A DNA stretch of 64,000 nucleotides from Pseudoclavibacter endophyticus (lineage in GTDB: Bacteria > Actinomycetota > Actinomycetes > Actinomycetales > Microbacteriaceae). Below the pieces are notes generated by a model, which was given only the letters and a program-made list of their open reading frames with translations, did no database searches and was not told the origin of the DNA. Where the stretch lies: NCBI RefSeq assembly GCF_008831085.1, contig NZ_WBJY01000004.1, positions 315,944 through 379,943 of the forward strand. Reading direction: 5' to 3'. The translations under genes and the position numbers were made by a program. Of the stretch, positions 30,277 to 38,822 are shown piece after piece (position 1 is the first letter of the stretch; each line of letters begins with the position of its first letter).

Positions 30277-31368
30277 CTAGACATCGTATCGTTCGACGGA
30301 AGCCCGGATCTGATCCGCAAACTGATAAATCTCGTCGAGAGTATCGATCGGGTGTCTAGTCTCAGTCTTCTGGTCATCAAAGATTCCGATATACTTTTGT
30401 GTCCGATTAAAGTGCAATCGGGCAATCGGTTTACGATTGTTGTCATCCAGGAGAACTGCAAAGTATGATTTCTGATCGCGATGCACGATTCGTTCTGGTT
30501 TAACGGTGGCACACGCAATCGCTTTGACGACGTGATAGCCTTCGAGCTCGATCTCCGTAGTCTCGATGGCTCCATGTTTGAGATCCATGTCGGCCACCGC
30601 CTGACTTTCGTTTGTGATCTCCTCGTCTTCGTTCGGTGGCACTCGGTAGTCGCTCGATCCTAGGGCGACTTTAAGGCGGTCGTTCACTTGATCGGTCAAG
30701 AATTGACTCGCCGCTTTCGCCACAAGGGGGGTGAACTGGTCCCGCACTCGCTGGGTGAAAGACCCGTCAACCAGTGGACTAGCAAGGATACGAACCCACT
30801 CATCCGACGGGTCCTTGAACTGCGCGGCAATACCGCGCTTGATTTCTCCCAAGTACTTAAGTTCCTCGGCCGCGCTGATGACCGAGTCGAGATCAAAGTC
30901 CTCCTTTGTGAGCTTGCAAAGTTCCGGAATAATGACGTCGTCCACCTCGCCCAAATCTAGGATGAGATATGGGCGTGAGTCCATTCGATTTGGCGCGTCG
31001 AGGTCTGTGTAGAAGTGATAGAGAATTCCGTTCGTAAGGATTGCAATCCTTGCGTTCGTGACAGAGAAGTACCGGTAAAGCTGCGATGAGTGCTCGATCT
31101 TCAGGTCGGAAGTCGATGGCTTGCACTCGATGAGAATCTGCACTTCACCCTCGCGCATGACTGCATAGTCAATCTTCTCACCCTTCTTCACCCCGACATC
31201 CGCTGTGAACTCGGGCACAACTTCCAGCGGGTTGAAGACGTCGTACCCGAGGATCGTAGATATGAAGGGCATGACAAAAGCGTTCTTCGTGGCTTCTTCT
31301 GTTTGAATGGCACCGTGTTGGTCGACAACCTTGTGCGCCAGCGCATACAAGCGTTCAGTGAAATCCAT
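30277..31368 (-). CDS. Stand-alone HsdR-N-type PD-(D/E)xK nuclease homologue
   Basis: A 363-residue protein similar to the N-terminal nuclease domain of type I restriction subunits (HSDR_N_2-like). It shows T-E-E-A-T-K-N-A-F-V-M-P-F, then the PD-(D/E)xK core K-I-D-Y-A-V with I-E-C-K about 14 residues later (residues 65 to 83), and Q-L-Y-R-Y-F-S-V-T. There is no helicase motor and no hsdM or hsdS nearby. A second domain follows from about residue 250. GAAGGAG precedes the ATG, and a long poly-C tract precedes that. Codon use is AT-richer than its neighbours. DNA defence is a possible role, not demonstrated. Confidence 0.8.
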   Translation of the reverse strand: MDFTERLYALAHKVVDQHGAIQTEEATKNAFVMPFISTILGYDVFNPLEVVPEFTADVGVKKGEKIDYAVMREGEVQILIECKPSTSDLKIEHSSQLYRYFSVTNARIAILTNGILYHFYTDLDAPNRMDSRPYLILDLGEVDDVIIPELCKLTKEDFDLDSVISAAEELKYLGEIKRGIAAQFKDPSDEWVRILASPLVDGSFTQRVRDQFTPLVAKAASQFLTDQVNDRLKVALGSSDYRVPPNEDEEITNESQAVADMDLKHGAIETTEIELEGYHVVKAIACATVKPERIVHRDQKSYFAVLLDDNNRKPIARLHFNRTQKYIGIFDDQKTETRHPIDTLDEIYQFADQIRASVERYDV

Positions 31369-31382
31369 CTCGAGACTCCTTC

Positions 31383-31424
31383 GGGGGGGGGGGGGGGGGG
31401 GGGGGCGGCGGCGGGGGGGGGGGG
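31383..31424. repeat. Interrupted poly-G/poly-C tract (G23, CGGCGGC, G12)
   Basis: On the plus strand 23 G, then CGGCGGC, then 12 G. Read on the minus strand it is poly-C directly upstream of the ribosome-binding site of the nuclease-like gene. Such tracts are prone to slippage; the exact length may be uncertain in the assembly. Confidence 0.85.
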
Positions 31425-31434
31425 TACTCCGCGG

Positions 31435-31440
31435 AATCTA
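31435..31440 (-). promoter_or_regulatory. Possible -10 element upstream of the poly-C tract
   Basis: On the minus strand TAGATT lies just upstream of the C12 run and about 70 bases before the nuclease-like ATG. No good -35 was found at 17 bp. If used, the poly-C tract would lie in the 5' untranslated region. Confidence 0.3.
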
Positions 31441-31502
31441 CCGGAAACGGGCCACGTCGGAAAAGACTCAATCGTCGCGATTCACGTCGATCTCACCGAT
31501 TG

Positions 31503-31551
31503 CCGGCCGAGCTCGTCTTCGACGGGGCGATCGCGCTACCGGAGGCGTAGC
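31503..31551. repeat. Direct repeat, right copy, relic of the dapF 3' end
   Basis: A 49-bp copy of the dapF end, including its TAG, but without any dapF sequence before it. It marks the right border of the island. Confidence 0.9.
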
Positions 31552-31617
31552 CGCGAAGCATCGCGCAAGGACGATGCGCAGACCCCGGCGGGATGTGCGG
31601 CACGCCTACGGCGCGGC

Positions 31618-32196
31618 CTACGGCGTCTCGCCCGGGGCCGGGACCGGCTCGAACGCGCCATCGGCGTCGGCGGGATCGAGGTCATAGCAGAATATGAACC
31701 CGGCGAACCCGATGCGCAGGTACAGCAGCTGATCGAGGGAGTCGTCCGGAATTGCGAAGACGTCCGTCACGGTCGCCAAGACGGCATCGCACGCGTGATC
31801 TTCTGCGACCTCGGGTCGCGTGTACGAGATGGACATCTCGCCACCCCGGTCCCCACTCATCGAGGTGGGCTCGCTCGCCGGGCACTCGTGGTTGGAGCGG
31901 ATGACGGCGAAGGATCGGCCGGGCTACCCAATAGATCGTCGGGACGCCCGACTCGTCTGGCGTCTCGGTGGGTCCGGCACGCCGGAGTCCGACGTGGTGT
32001 GGTCGACGTGCCCGATGGCGAGGCTCTGTCCGCTGAGATTTCCGGGTTCGCCAACCGGGATCGTCGCACCCGGGGCCGCGTACATCGTCGTCTGCGGGGA
32101 GGGGGACGCTTCCGCGCCGGGCGCGCACCCCGCGAGGGCGGCAACGGCCAGCAGGGCGAGCCCGAGGATCGGCGTACGGCGATCGGCAAGGGCCAT
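31618..32196 (-). pseudogene. Frameshifted lipoprotein gene
   Basis: On the minus strand ATG 32196 begins a good signal peptide with lipobox A-L-A-G-C, then a Pro/Ser-rich spacer; that frame ends at 31924. Protein-like sequence continues in other frames, notably E-S-G-V-P-T-I-Y-W-V in a second frame and an acidic segment (31618-31860) with L-Y-L-R-I-G-F-A-G-F-I-F-C-Y-D. This looks like one lipoprotein broken by at least two frameshifts. An intact 90-residue lipoprotein (31924-32196) plus an unrelated ORF is the alternative. Confidence 0.5.
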
Positions 32197-32246
32197 GCCG
32201 GCATCGAACCGGCGCCGTTCTAGTCGCGCCGGTGTGCGCTGCATGC

Positions 32247-32873
32247 TCACATTGGGCGCGCGACCCTCAGGATGCGGAAGTTCTTCGCACTGTCGTAACG
32301 CGAGACATCCAACCCCGGGCTTTCGCCCGAGTGGTCGAACTCGTCGGCAAGCCATCGCTGCAGCGAGTCCGCTCCAAGGTGCTTTTGCACGACGAGGTAG
32401 GCCTCGCCGCCGGGCGCGAGTCGCGGGAGCCACGTACGCATCAGCCCGTGGAGCACCGGTTTTCCAACGCGGATGGGCGGGTTCGACCAGATCACGTTGA
32501 ACGTGACATCGGTCGGCACAGCATCGGGCAGCGAAGCGCGGATTCCCGTGGCGCCCGTTCGCGCCGCGTTCGCGGTCGCGAGGTCGAGCGCGCGCTCATT
32601 GACGTCGACCGCCCACACGTCGAGCCCGGGCGACTCGAGCGCCAAGGCGAGCGCGATCGGCCCCCACCCACACCCGAGGTCGAGCGCGGCACCCTCCGGC
32701 GGGGGCGCGGGGGCGAGGTCGAGCAGCACCCGGGTGCCCTGGTCCAGTCGTTCGGAGCTGAAGGTCCCGGGAGCCGTTTCAACCTCGACGCGATGGCCGC
32801 GCAGCGACACGTCAATGCGGCGCCGCTCGTCGGGACTGGCGGGTATCGCCGAGAAATAGTGCTCGCTTGTCAC
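32247..32873 (-). CDS. RsmC-like class I SAM-dependent methyltransferase
   Basis: A 208-residue methyltransferase-small-domain protein. The SAM site L-D-L-G-C-G-W-G-P-I is near residue 64 and the catalytic N-P-P in W-S-N-P-P near 130; these belong to the RsmC/RlmG group that methylates guanine N2 in rRNA. It starts at GTG 32873 (V-T-S-E-H-Y-F-S); TAGCGT lies 8 bases upstream, so it may be leaderless. It is divergent from hflX. The exact rRNA target is not determined. Confidence 0.85.
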   Translation of the reverse strand: MTSEHYFSAIPASPDERRRIDVSLRGHRVEVETAPGTFSSERLDQGTRVLLDLAPAPPPEGAALDLGCGWGPIALALALESPGLDVWAVDVNERALDLATANAARTGATGIRASLPDAVPTDVTFNVIWSNPPIRVGKPVLHGLMRTWLPRLAPGGEAYLVVQKHLGADSLQRWLADEFDHSGESPGLDVSRYDSAKNFRILRVARPM

Positions 32874-33035
32874 GCAGACCGACGCTAGCAGCGGAGCTCG
32901 GCCAGACGACCGCCTCACGCGACGGGCGCGCCTGAGGACGGTCGAGGCGGTGAGCGACCAGGTCGTGCGCGGTGCCCACCGTTCGCCCTGCGCGATGCTT
33001 GTCAAAAAGGTCTCGGAATGTCAAGGATGCGCGCG

Positions 33036-33041
33036 TAGACT
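33036..33041 (+). promoter_or_regulatory. -10 element of hflX
   Basis: TAGACT lies 9 bases before the hflX ATG; no ribosome-binding site is seen. Leaderless or nearly so. Confidence 0.4.
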
Positions 33042-33050
33042 CGCCCGAAC

Positions 33051-34724
33051 ATGACGATTCCCCGTACCCGTACCGATTCACCGGCGCTGCCGGACGACGA
33101 GCAGCGGAGCTCACACGCGGCCGACGACAGCCCGGCAGAGCGCGAAGCCTCCGCGCCGGGCAACGCTGCGCTCGACGCGGTTGATCGCGTGCTCGCGCGC
33201 GCCGACGGCACCCGTGCCGCCACGACCGTCTTCGGGTCTGCTCAGGCCCTGCAGAACGAGGCCACGGCCGACGGCAATGACATCGATGGCGAACAGCTCG
33301 ATCGTGAGGAGCGCCGTTCGCTCCAGCGCGTCGACGGTCTTTCGACGGAGCTTGACGATGTCACCGAGGTCGAATACCGACAGCTCCGCCTCGAAAAGGT
33401 CGTGCTCATCGGCGTCTTCGCCGCCGGCACCCTCGACGACGCCGAGAACTCGCTGCACGAACTCGCCGCGCTCGCCGAAACCGCCGGTGCGCGGGTGCTC
33501 GACGGCGTGCTGCAGCGCCGACCGTACCCAGACCCGGCCACGTATCTCGGCCGCGGCAAGGTGCAGGAGCTCGCCGAGATCGTGACGAGCCGCAATGCGG
33601 ACACGGTCATCGCCGACACCGAACTCGCCCCGTCACAGCGTCGCGCGCTGGAAGACGCGGTCAAGGTCAAGGTCATCGACCGCACTGCCGTGATTCTCGA
33701 CATCTTCAGCCAGCACGCCAAAAGCCGTGAAGGCAAGGCGCAGGTCGAGCTCGCCCAGCTCGAGTACTTGCTTCCCCGCCTCCGCGGTTGGGGTGAGTCG
33801 ATGTCCCGACAGGCCGGTGGACAGGTGGGTGGCGCCGGATCCGGCATGGGCTCCCGCGGCCCCGGTGAGACGAAGATCGAGCTTGATCGCCGGCGCATCC
33901 ACTCGCGCATGGCCAAGCTGCGCCGCGAGATCGCGGCGATGAAGACCGGGCGCGACACGAAGCGCGCCTCGCGCGAACGCAACGCCGTGCCCTCGGTCGC
34001 GATCGCCGGTTACACCAACGCCGGCAAGTCGAGTCTGCTCAATCGCGTTACCCGCGCGGGCGTCTTGGTCGAGAACCAGCTGTTCGCGACCCTTGACGCG
34101 ACCGTGCGGCGCACGGAGACCGATGACGGCCGCCCGTATACGCTCGCCGACACGGTCGGCTTCGTGCGCAACCTGCCGCACCAGCTCGTTGAGGCGTTCC
34201 GTTCAACCCTCGAAGAGGTCGCATCCTCCGACGTCATCGTGCACGTCGTGGACGCCTCGCACCCCGACCCCGTCGCTCAGCTCGCGACGGTTCGTGAGGT
34301 CATCGGGGACGTCGACGGGCGCGACATTCCAGAGATCATCGCCTTCAACAAGGCCGATCTCGTAGACGAGAGTAAGAAGCTCGAGTTGCGCGGTCTCGAG
34401 CCCGACGCGGTGTTCGTGTCGGCCCGGACCGGCGAAGGCGTCGACGATCTGCTTGAACGCATCGCCTACAGCATCCCGATGCCCGAGTTCGAGCTCGACC
34501 TCGTGATCCCGTACTCGCGCGGCGACCTCGTGTCGTATCTTCACGATCGCGGCGCCGTGCTGGCGATTTCGCACGGCGAGGAGGCCTCTCGCGTTCGCGC
34601 GCGCCTGCACGCCGACCAGGTTGGGCTCTTCGAAGGATGCATCGAGCATCCGGAGTCCGTGCCCGGCCTCATGGCATCGGAGCCGTTCGTGCGGAATCGC
34701 CCGGACGCCCGGGCGGCGGGCTAG
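33051..34724 (+). CDS. hflX: Ribosome-splitting GTPase HflX
   Basis: A 557-residue GTPase that rescues or splits stalled ribosomes. The HflX N-terminal domain is followed by the glycine-rich linker G-S-R-G-P-G-E-T-K near residue 268, then the G domain: G1 G-Y-T-N-A-G-K-S-S near 321, G3 D-T-V-G-F near 366, and G4 N-K-A-D near 435. The first 90 residues form an acidic extension common in actinobacterial members. Confidence 0.95.
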   Translation: MTIPRTRTDSPALPDDEQRSSHAADDSPAEREASAPGNAALDAVDRVLARADGTRAATTVFGSAQALQNEATADGNDIDGEQLDREERRSLQRVDGLSTELDDVTEVEYRQLRLEKVVLIGVFAAGTLDDAENSLHELAALAETAGARVLDGVLQRRPYPDPATYLGRGKVQELAEIVTSRNADTVIADTELAPSQRRALEDAVKVKVIDRTAVILDIFSQHAKSREGKAQVELAQLEYLLPRLRGWGESMSRQAGGQVGGAGSGMGSRGPGETKIELDRRRIHSRMAKLRREIAAMKTGRDTKRASRERNAVPSVAIAGYTNAGKSSLLNRVTRAGVLVENQLFATLDATVRRTETDDGRPYTLADTVGFVRNLPHQLVEAFRSTLEEVASSDVIVHVVDASHPDPVAQLATVREVIGDVDGRDIPEIIAFNKADLVDESKKLELRGLEPDAVFVSARTGEGVDDLLERIAYSIPMPEFELDLVIPYSRGDLVSYLHDRGAVLAISHGEEASRVRARLHADQVGLFEGCIEHPESVPGLMASEPFVRNRPDARAAG

Positions 34725-34734
34725 GACTGAGGTC

Positions 34735-34750
34735 GCCCCGTCCGCGGGGC
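34735..34750 (+). terminator. Hairpin behind hflX
   Basis: GCCCCG-TCCG-CGGGGC, 6-bp stem, 11 bases after the hflX stop. No T-run, so termination is only likely. It faces the end of lexA. Confidence 0.45.
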
Positions 34751-34882
34751 ACCACGCCGCTTACCCTGCCCGGCGCTGAACTGGGACGGCCTCGGGTGGC
34801 GTTGGGCTCGACTCGAGCGACATGCGGGGCCGGAGCTTCGTCGGCCGCGACGGCCCTGTTCCGTTCGTGACGCGCCGGGGCG

Positions 34883-35542
34883 TCAGACCGTTCGCAGCAC
34901 CGCGACGACTTTGCCGAGCACCTCGGAGGTGTCCGCGAGGATGGGCTCGAAGTTGCTGTTGCGCGGCATAAGCCACGTGTGGCCGTCTCGGTGGCGGAAC
35001 GTCTTCACCGTGGCCTCCCCGTCGAGCATGGCGGCGACGATGTCGCCGTTCTCGGCGGTGCGCTGCTGGCGCACCACCACCCAGTCGCCGTCACAGATCG
35101 CCGCGTCGATCATGGATTCTCCGACGACCCGCAGCAAGAAGAGGTCGCCGTGCCCGACCACCTGGCGGGGAAGCGCGAAGACGTCCTCGACCTGCTCCTC
35201 GGCGGTGATGGGGATACCCGCGGCGATGCGGCCGACAACCGGTACGTAGCTGGCGACCGCCGTCGGCGTCGGCTCACCCGACTCGAGGCCCGGCACATCG
35301 ACGAGTACCTCGAGCGAGCGCGACGTACCCGGGTTGCGCCGGATCGCACCGAGCTTCTCGAGCTGGTTGAGCTGATAGGTCACGCTCGACAGGGAGGCGA
35401 GGCCGACCGCATCGCCGATCTCTCGCATCGTCGGCGGGTACCCGCGCTGCGCCGAGGAGGTCGCGATGAAGGCGACGATCTCTTGCTGCTTGCTGCTGAG
35501 CCCGCGCTCAACCTGCTTCGAGCCGTTGCTCCGTCGCGCCAT
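34883..35542 (-). CDS. lexA: SOS repressor LexA
   Basis: A 219-residue repressor-protease. The N-terminal winged helix contains [17 protein letters not shown] near residues 39 to 55. The cleavage site is the A-A-G of G-R-I-A-A-G near 109; the catalytic serine is in G-E-S-M near 142 and the lysine in A-T-V-K near 179. RecA filaments trigger self-cleavage. It is divergent from a LysM gene, the position of SOS cell-division inhibitors in other actinobacteria. Confidence 0.97.
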   Translation of the reverse strand: MARRSNGSKQVERGLSSKQQEIVAFIATSSAQRGYPPTMREIGDAVGLASLSSVTYQLNQLEKLGAIRRNPGTSRSLEVLVDVPGLESGEPTPTAVASYVPVVGRIAAGIPITAEEQVEDVFALPRQVVGHGDLFLLRVVGESMIDAAICDGDWVVVRQQRTAENGDIVAAMLDGEATVKTFRHRDGHTWLMPRNSNFEPILADTSEVLGKVVAVLRTV

Positions 35543-35665
35543 TGAGGCCTCCTGGTCCGTGCGCCGCTCCCGATGTCGGAGGGTGCTGATCCACTGTCCG
35601 TGTCAGGCCGAGTGTACGCACGGAATCGCGGCAAGGGGGTGACACCCCGCCGTGTCCCGTCGAAA

Positions 35666-35789
35666 TGTTCGACGGAACCTCGCGGGTCGATTCCCGGCGA
35701 CGTGGGACTTGACGAAGCAATATTCGGTAACTATGTTCGATAGCAGGTGTTCGAGGTCGGATCTCCCGGCCGAGATTCCGCCTCGAACA
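35666..35789. promoter_or_regulatory. Cluster of LexA half-sites between lexA and the LysM gene
   Basis: TGTTCGA occurs at 35666-35672, 35734-35740 and 35748-35754, and its complement TCGAACA at 35783-35789. The first is part of GTCGAA-ATG-TTCGAC (35659-35673), a palindrome with 3 instead of 6 central bases. No perfect SOS box is present. Confidence 0.5.
35709..35737 (+). promoter_or_regulatory. Promoter of the LysM gene
   Basis: TTGACG at 35709-35714, a 17-bp spacer, TATGTT at 35732-35737. The -10 overlaps the second TGTTCGA half-site. Confidence 0.6.
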
Positions 35790-35813
35790 CCACGTACGTA
35801 TGAAGGAGTCCCG

Positions 35814-36203
35814 ATGTCGATCAGCAGCGTTTCGCTCATCCCCGCGCCGACGACCTCCGCGTCAGCCGGTACAGCGCCAGTCAAGCCGGCGTCCGCCACG
35901 GCAGGATTGCGGCTGACCGCTCGTGGGCGTCGGCTTTTCGGTGGGCTCGCGATCCTCGCGGTGGCGCTCGGATTCGGCGCACTCGCAGCGCCGCCCGCCA
36001 TCGCCGCCGTCTCCAACGTGTCCGCGGCCGCGGAGCTCGAGCAGGTCACCGTCGGGGCGGGCGAGACCCTGTGGGAGATCGCTGAAGGGGCGGCCACAAC
36101 GCGCGATGTGCGCGATGTGCTGGCCGACATCAAGCGCATCAACGGCCTCGAGGGGGCGCACGTCGAGCCGGGGCAGGTGTTGATGCTCCCCCCCGATCGC
36201 TAA
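35814..36203 (+). CDS. LysM-domain membrane protein, probable SOS division inhibitor
   Basis: A 129-residue protein with an N-terminal cytoplasmic part, one membrane or signal segment (L-A-I-L-A-V-A-L-G-F-G-A-L near residue 48) and a C-terminal LysM domain (V-T-V-G-A-G-E-T-L-W-E-I-A, ending G-Q-V-L-M-L-P). ATG 35814 has GAAGGAG 5 to 6 bases upstream. LysM proteins divergent from lexA act as SOS division inhibitors in several Gram-positive bacteria (YneA-like, ChiZ-like). The same role is inferred from position and nearby LexA-like half-sites. Confidence 0.82.
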   Translation: MSISSVSLIPAPTTSASAGTAPVKPASATAGLRLTARGRRLFGGLAILAVALGFGALAAPPAIAAVSNVSAAAELEQVTVGAGETLWEIAEGAATTRDVRDVLADIKRINGLEGAHVEPGQVLMLPPDR

Positions 36204-36242
36204 GAGCGTTCCAACGATGCCGTGGCGACGCGGCAGCGGTCC

Positions 36243-36248
36243 TACGAT
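36243..36248 (+). promoter_or_regulatory. -10 element of hisC, leaderless-type
   Basis: TACGAT lies 6 bases before the hisC GTG and no ribosome-binding site is present. Confidence 0.5.
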
Positions 36249-36254
36249 GGTTCG

Positions 36255-37430
36255 GTGACGACGCTCGATGACCTTCCGATTCGCGAGGACCTCCGGGGCC
36301 TCAGCCCTTACGGTGCCCCGCAGCAGCCCGTCAGGGTGACGATCAATGTGAACGAGAACCCGTATGAGGTTCCAGTCGGGGTGCAGCATCACCTCCAAGA
36401 AGCGATCGCGCGTGAATTGGCCGGTCTGAACCGATACCCCGACCGAGAGTTCACGGGCCTTCGCGAGAAGCTCGCCGTCTATCTGACGCGTGAACTCGAG
36501 GCCGCGTCCGATTCGGCGGGGGGCGTCCGCGTCGTCGGGCCCGACCAGGTCTGGGCGGCGAACGGCTCCAACGAGATCATGCAGCAGTTGCTGCAGGCGT
36601 TCGCCGGTCCAGGGCGACGCGTGCTCTCGTTCAGCCCGAGCTATTCGATGTATCCGCTGCTCGCTCGCGGGGTCGGGGCCGAGTTCGTGACCGCAAACCG
36701 CACCGACGCCTTTGAGGTGACCCCGGCGCTCGCGACGGATGCCATCCGGCGCGAGCGACCGACCGTCACGGTGCTGTGCACACCGAACAACCCGACCGGC
36801 ACGGGGCTGCCGCTCGAGACCATCACCGCGGCCTATGACGCGGTCGTCGAGACCGATGGCATCCTCATCATCGATGAGGCCTACGCCGAGTTCCGGCACG
36901 CGGGGCAGCCGAGTGCGCTGGAGCTCCTTGGCGGGCGCGATCGCCTTGTCGTGTCGCGCACGATGAGCAAGGCGTTCGCCTTCGCGGGGGCGCGGGTCGG
37001 CTATCTCGCCGCGACTCCCGCGCTCATCGATGCCGTCCGCCTCGTGCGGTTGCCCTACCACCTCTCGGCGCTGACCCAGGCGGCCGCGTCGGCCGCGCTC
37101 GACTGCACGGACATCATGCTCGCCCAGGTCGACGTGATTCGACAGCAGCGGGACCGACTCGTTCTTGCTTTCGAAGAGGCCGGTTTCCGCCCGTACCCCT
37201 CCGAGGCCAACTTCGTGCTTGTCGCCGGCGTCGACGACCCGCAGGCACTGTTCGAGCACTGTCTCGAGCGCGACATCCTGATCCGCGACGTCGGCATCCC
37301 CGGCACCATCCGCGTATCCGCGGGCACCCCCGTCGAGACGACCGAGTTCCTCAGTGCCCTGGCCGAGTACCCGGGCACGCCGCGTCCGGCAGCCCTCCTG
37401 TCCGCCATCAATGCCCCAGAGAACGCCTAG
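36255..37430 (+). CDS. hisC: Histidinol-phosphate aminotransferase
   Basis: A fold-type I PLP aminotransferase of 391 residues. N-E-N-P-Y near residue 34, A-N-G-S-N-E near 101, C-T-P-N-N-P-T-G-T near 175, D-E-A-Y-A-E-F and the PLP lysine in [12 protein letters not shown] near 238. GTG 36255 is chosen because the family N-terminus starts there and a -10 lies just before it. It heads hisC-hisB-hisH-priA. Confidence 0.95.
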   Translation: MTTLDDLPIREDLRGLSPYGAPQQPVRVTINVNENPYEVPVGVQHHLQEAIARELAGLNRYPDREFTGLREKLAVYLTRELEAASDSAGGVRVVGPDQVWAANGSNEIMQQLLQAFAGPGRRVLSFSPSYSMYPLLARGVGAEFVTANRTDAFEVTPALATDAIRRERPTVTVLCTPNNPTGTGLPLETITAAYDAVVETDGILIIDEAYAEFRHAGQPSALELLGGRDRLVVSRTMSKAFAFAGARVGYLAATPALIDAVRLVRLPYHLSALTQAAASAALDCTDIMLAQVDVIRQQRDRLVLAFEEAGFRPYPSEANFVLVAGVDDPQALFEHCLERDILIRDVGIPGTIRVSAGTPVETTEFLSALAEYPGTPRPAALLSAINAPENA

Positions 37431-37440
37431 GGTGGATCGC

Positions 37441-38049
37441 ATGAGCACAGCCCCTCGCGTCGCAACCGTCGAGCGCGCCACGAGCGAGTCGAAGGTGAGC
37501 CTGCGCATCGACCTCGACGGCACGGGTGCTGGTGACATCCAGACGACCGTGCCGTTCTTCGACCACATGCTCACCGCCTTCGCAAAGCACTCGTTGAGCG
37601 ACCTCACGGTGCGGGCGTCGGGTGACACCGAGATCGACGTGCACCACACCGTCGAAGACACCGCGATCGTGCTGGGGCAGTCGATCCGCGAAGCACTCGG
37701 CGACAAGTCGGGGATCTCCCGATTCGGCGACGCTCTCGTGCCGCTCGACGAGGCGCTCGTCCGTGCCGTCGTCGACATCTCCGGCCGCCCGTTCCTCGTC
37801 CACACGGGCGAGTCGGAGGCGTTCACGCACCACCTCATCGGCGGCCACTTCACCGGCAGCATGGTCCGGCACGTCTTCGAGGCCATCACCTTCCACGCCG
37901 GCCTCACCGTGCACGTCGATGTGCTGCGGGGGCGCGACCCCCACCACATCGCCGAGGCGGAGTTCAAGGCCTTCGCGCGCGCCTTCCGTGCCGCGAAGCG
38001 CCTCGATCCCGAGGTCGAGGGCGTGCCGTCGACGAAGGGGGCGTTGTGA
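37441..38049 (+). CDS. hisB: Imidazoleglycerol-phosphate dehydratase
   Basis: A 202-residue manganese-dependent dehydratase of histidine synthesis. Metal-binding motifs are F-F-D-H-M-L near residue 40, D-V-H-H-T-V-E-D near 65, and the repeated S-E-A-F-T-H-H-L and [11 protein letters not shown] in the second half. It begins 10 bases after the hisC stop; TAGGGT overlapping that stop could give a second, leaderless transcript. Confidence 0.96.
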   Translation: MSTAPRVATVERATSESKVSLRIDLDGTGAGDIQTTVPFFDHMLTAFAKHSLSDLTVRASGDTEIDVHHTVEDTAIVLGQSIREALGDKSGISRFGDALVPLDEALVRAVVDISGRPFLVHTGESEAFTHHLIGGHFTGSMVRHVFEAITFHAGLTVHVDVLRGRDPHHIAEAEFKAFARAFRAAKRLDPEVEGVPSTKGAL

Positions 38050-38738
38050 CCGACCCTCTAGCCGGGAGCACCACGCCGCAGGCGACCGCTGCGCGAACGG
38101 CCGATGGAACGCGGCCGTGGGTCGTGGTCGTCGATTACGGATCGGGCAATGTGCACTCGGCCGTGAAGGCGCTGGAGGCTGCGGGCGCGCGGGTCGAACT
38201 GACCGGTGACCGCGACAAGGCGCTGGCCGCCGACGGCCTCGTCGTGCCCGGCGTCGGTTCGTTCAGCCACGTCATGGCGGCGGTGAACGAGCACGGGATC
38301 GGTAGCATCATCGACCTCCGCCTCGCTGGTGGACGGCCCGTGCTCGGCATCTGCGTCGGCATGCAGGTGCTCTTCGACCGTGGCGTCGAGGGCGGGGTCG
38401 ATTCCGAAGGCCTCGGCGAGTGGCCGGGCGAGGTGACCGAGCTGCAGTCGACCGTGCTGCCGCACATGGGCTGGAACACCGTCGATGCGCCCGAAGACTC
38501 GGTCCTGTTCCGCGGCATCCGCGACGAGCGGTTCTACTTCGTGCACTCCTACGCAGCACACTCCGTCGACCTCGAGCCCCACGCCAAGGCGCGGCCCGTG
38601 CACGTGACGCGTGCCACCCACGGCGAGACCTTTGTCGCGGCCGTCGAGAACGGGCCCCTGTGCGCAACCCAGTTCCACCCAGAGAAGTCCGGCAACGCCG
38701 GCATCGCGCTGCTGCGCAACTGGATCAGCACGCTCTGA
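38046..38738 (+). CDS. hisH: Imidazole glycerol phosphate synthase, glutaminase subunit
   Basis: A class I glutamine amidotransferase of 230 residues, with G-I-C-V-G-M-Q (catalytic cysteine near residue 104) and Q-F-H-P-E-K-S (catalytic His and Glu near 213). It starts at GTG overlapping the hisB stop. It supplies ammonia to HisF, which is not in this window. The first 20 residues are a short extension. Confidence 0.95.
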   Translation: MTDPLAGSTTPQATAARTADGTRPWVVVVDYGSGNVHSAVKALEAAGARVELTGDRDKALAADGLVVPGVGSFSHVMAAVNEHGIGSIIDLRLAGGRPVLGICVGMQVLFDRGVEGGVDSEGLGEWPGEVTELQSTVLPHMGWNTVDAPEDSVLFRGIRDERFYFVHSYAAHSVDLEPHAKARPVHVTRATHGETFVAAVENGPLCATQFHPEKSGNAGIALLRNWISTL

Positions 38739-38822
38739 CATGCCCCGACGGGGTCGTCGAGCGGAGCATCCGCCATGCGGCGACCCACGTCACGACCGGA
38801 CCACCATGACAAGGAACACCCA

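Larger units (their letters stand above)
30184..31551. mobile_element. Small island bounded by dapF-3'-end repeats
   Basis: About 1.32 kb lies between two 49-bp copies of the dapF 3' end. The interior is visibly AT-richer than the surroundings and carries a single minus-strand gene (HsdR-N-like nuclease) plus a poly-G tract. Such flanking gene-end copies are the usual mark of site-specific integration that keeps the target gene intact. No integrase, transposase or terminal inverted repeat is visible, so the element moved with help in trans or is a remnant. A recombination-generated tandem duplication is the alternative. Confidence 0.7.

Noticed and set aside
30233..31502. Search for an integrase, transposase or terminal inverted repeats in the dapF island
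   Set aside because: None seen; the plus-strand frames there are antisense to the nuclease-like gene. The element is reported without a mobility gene.
31090..32223. Plus-strand frame running through the poly-G tract and the dapF repeat
   Set aside because: Its translation includes a glycine run and scrambled sequence; it crosses the island border and has no family pattern.
36641..37411. Minus-strand frames opposite hisC
   Set aside because: No ribosome-binding site or motif; hisC motifs are complete on the plus strand.
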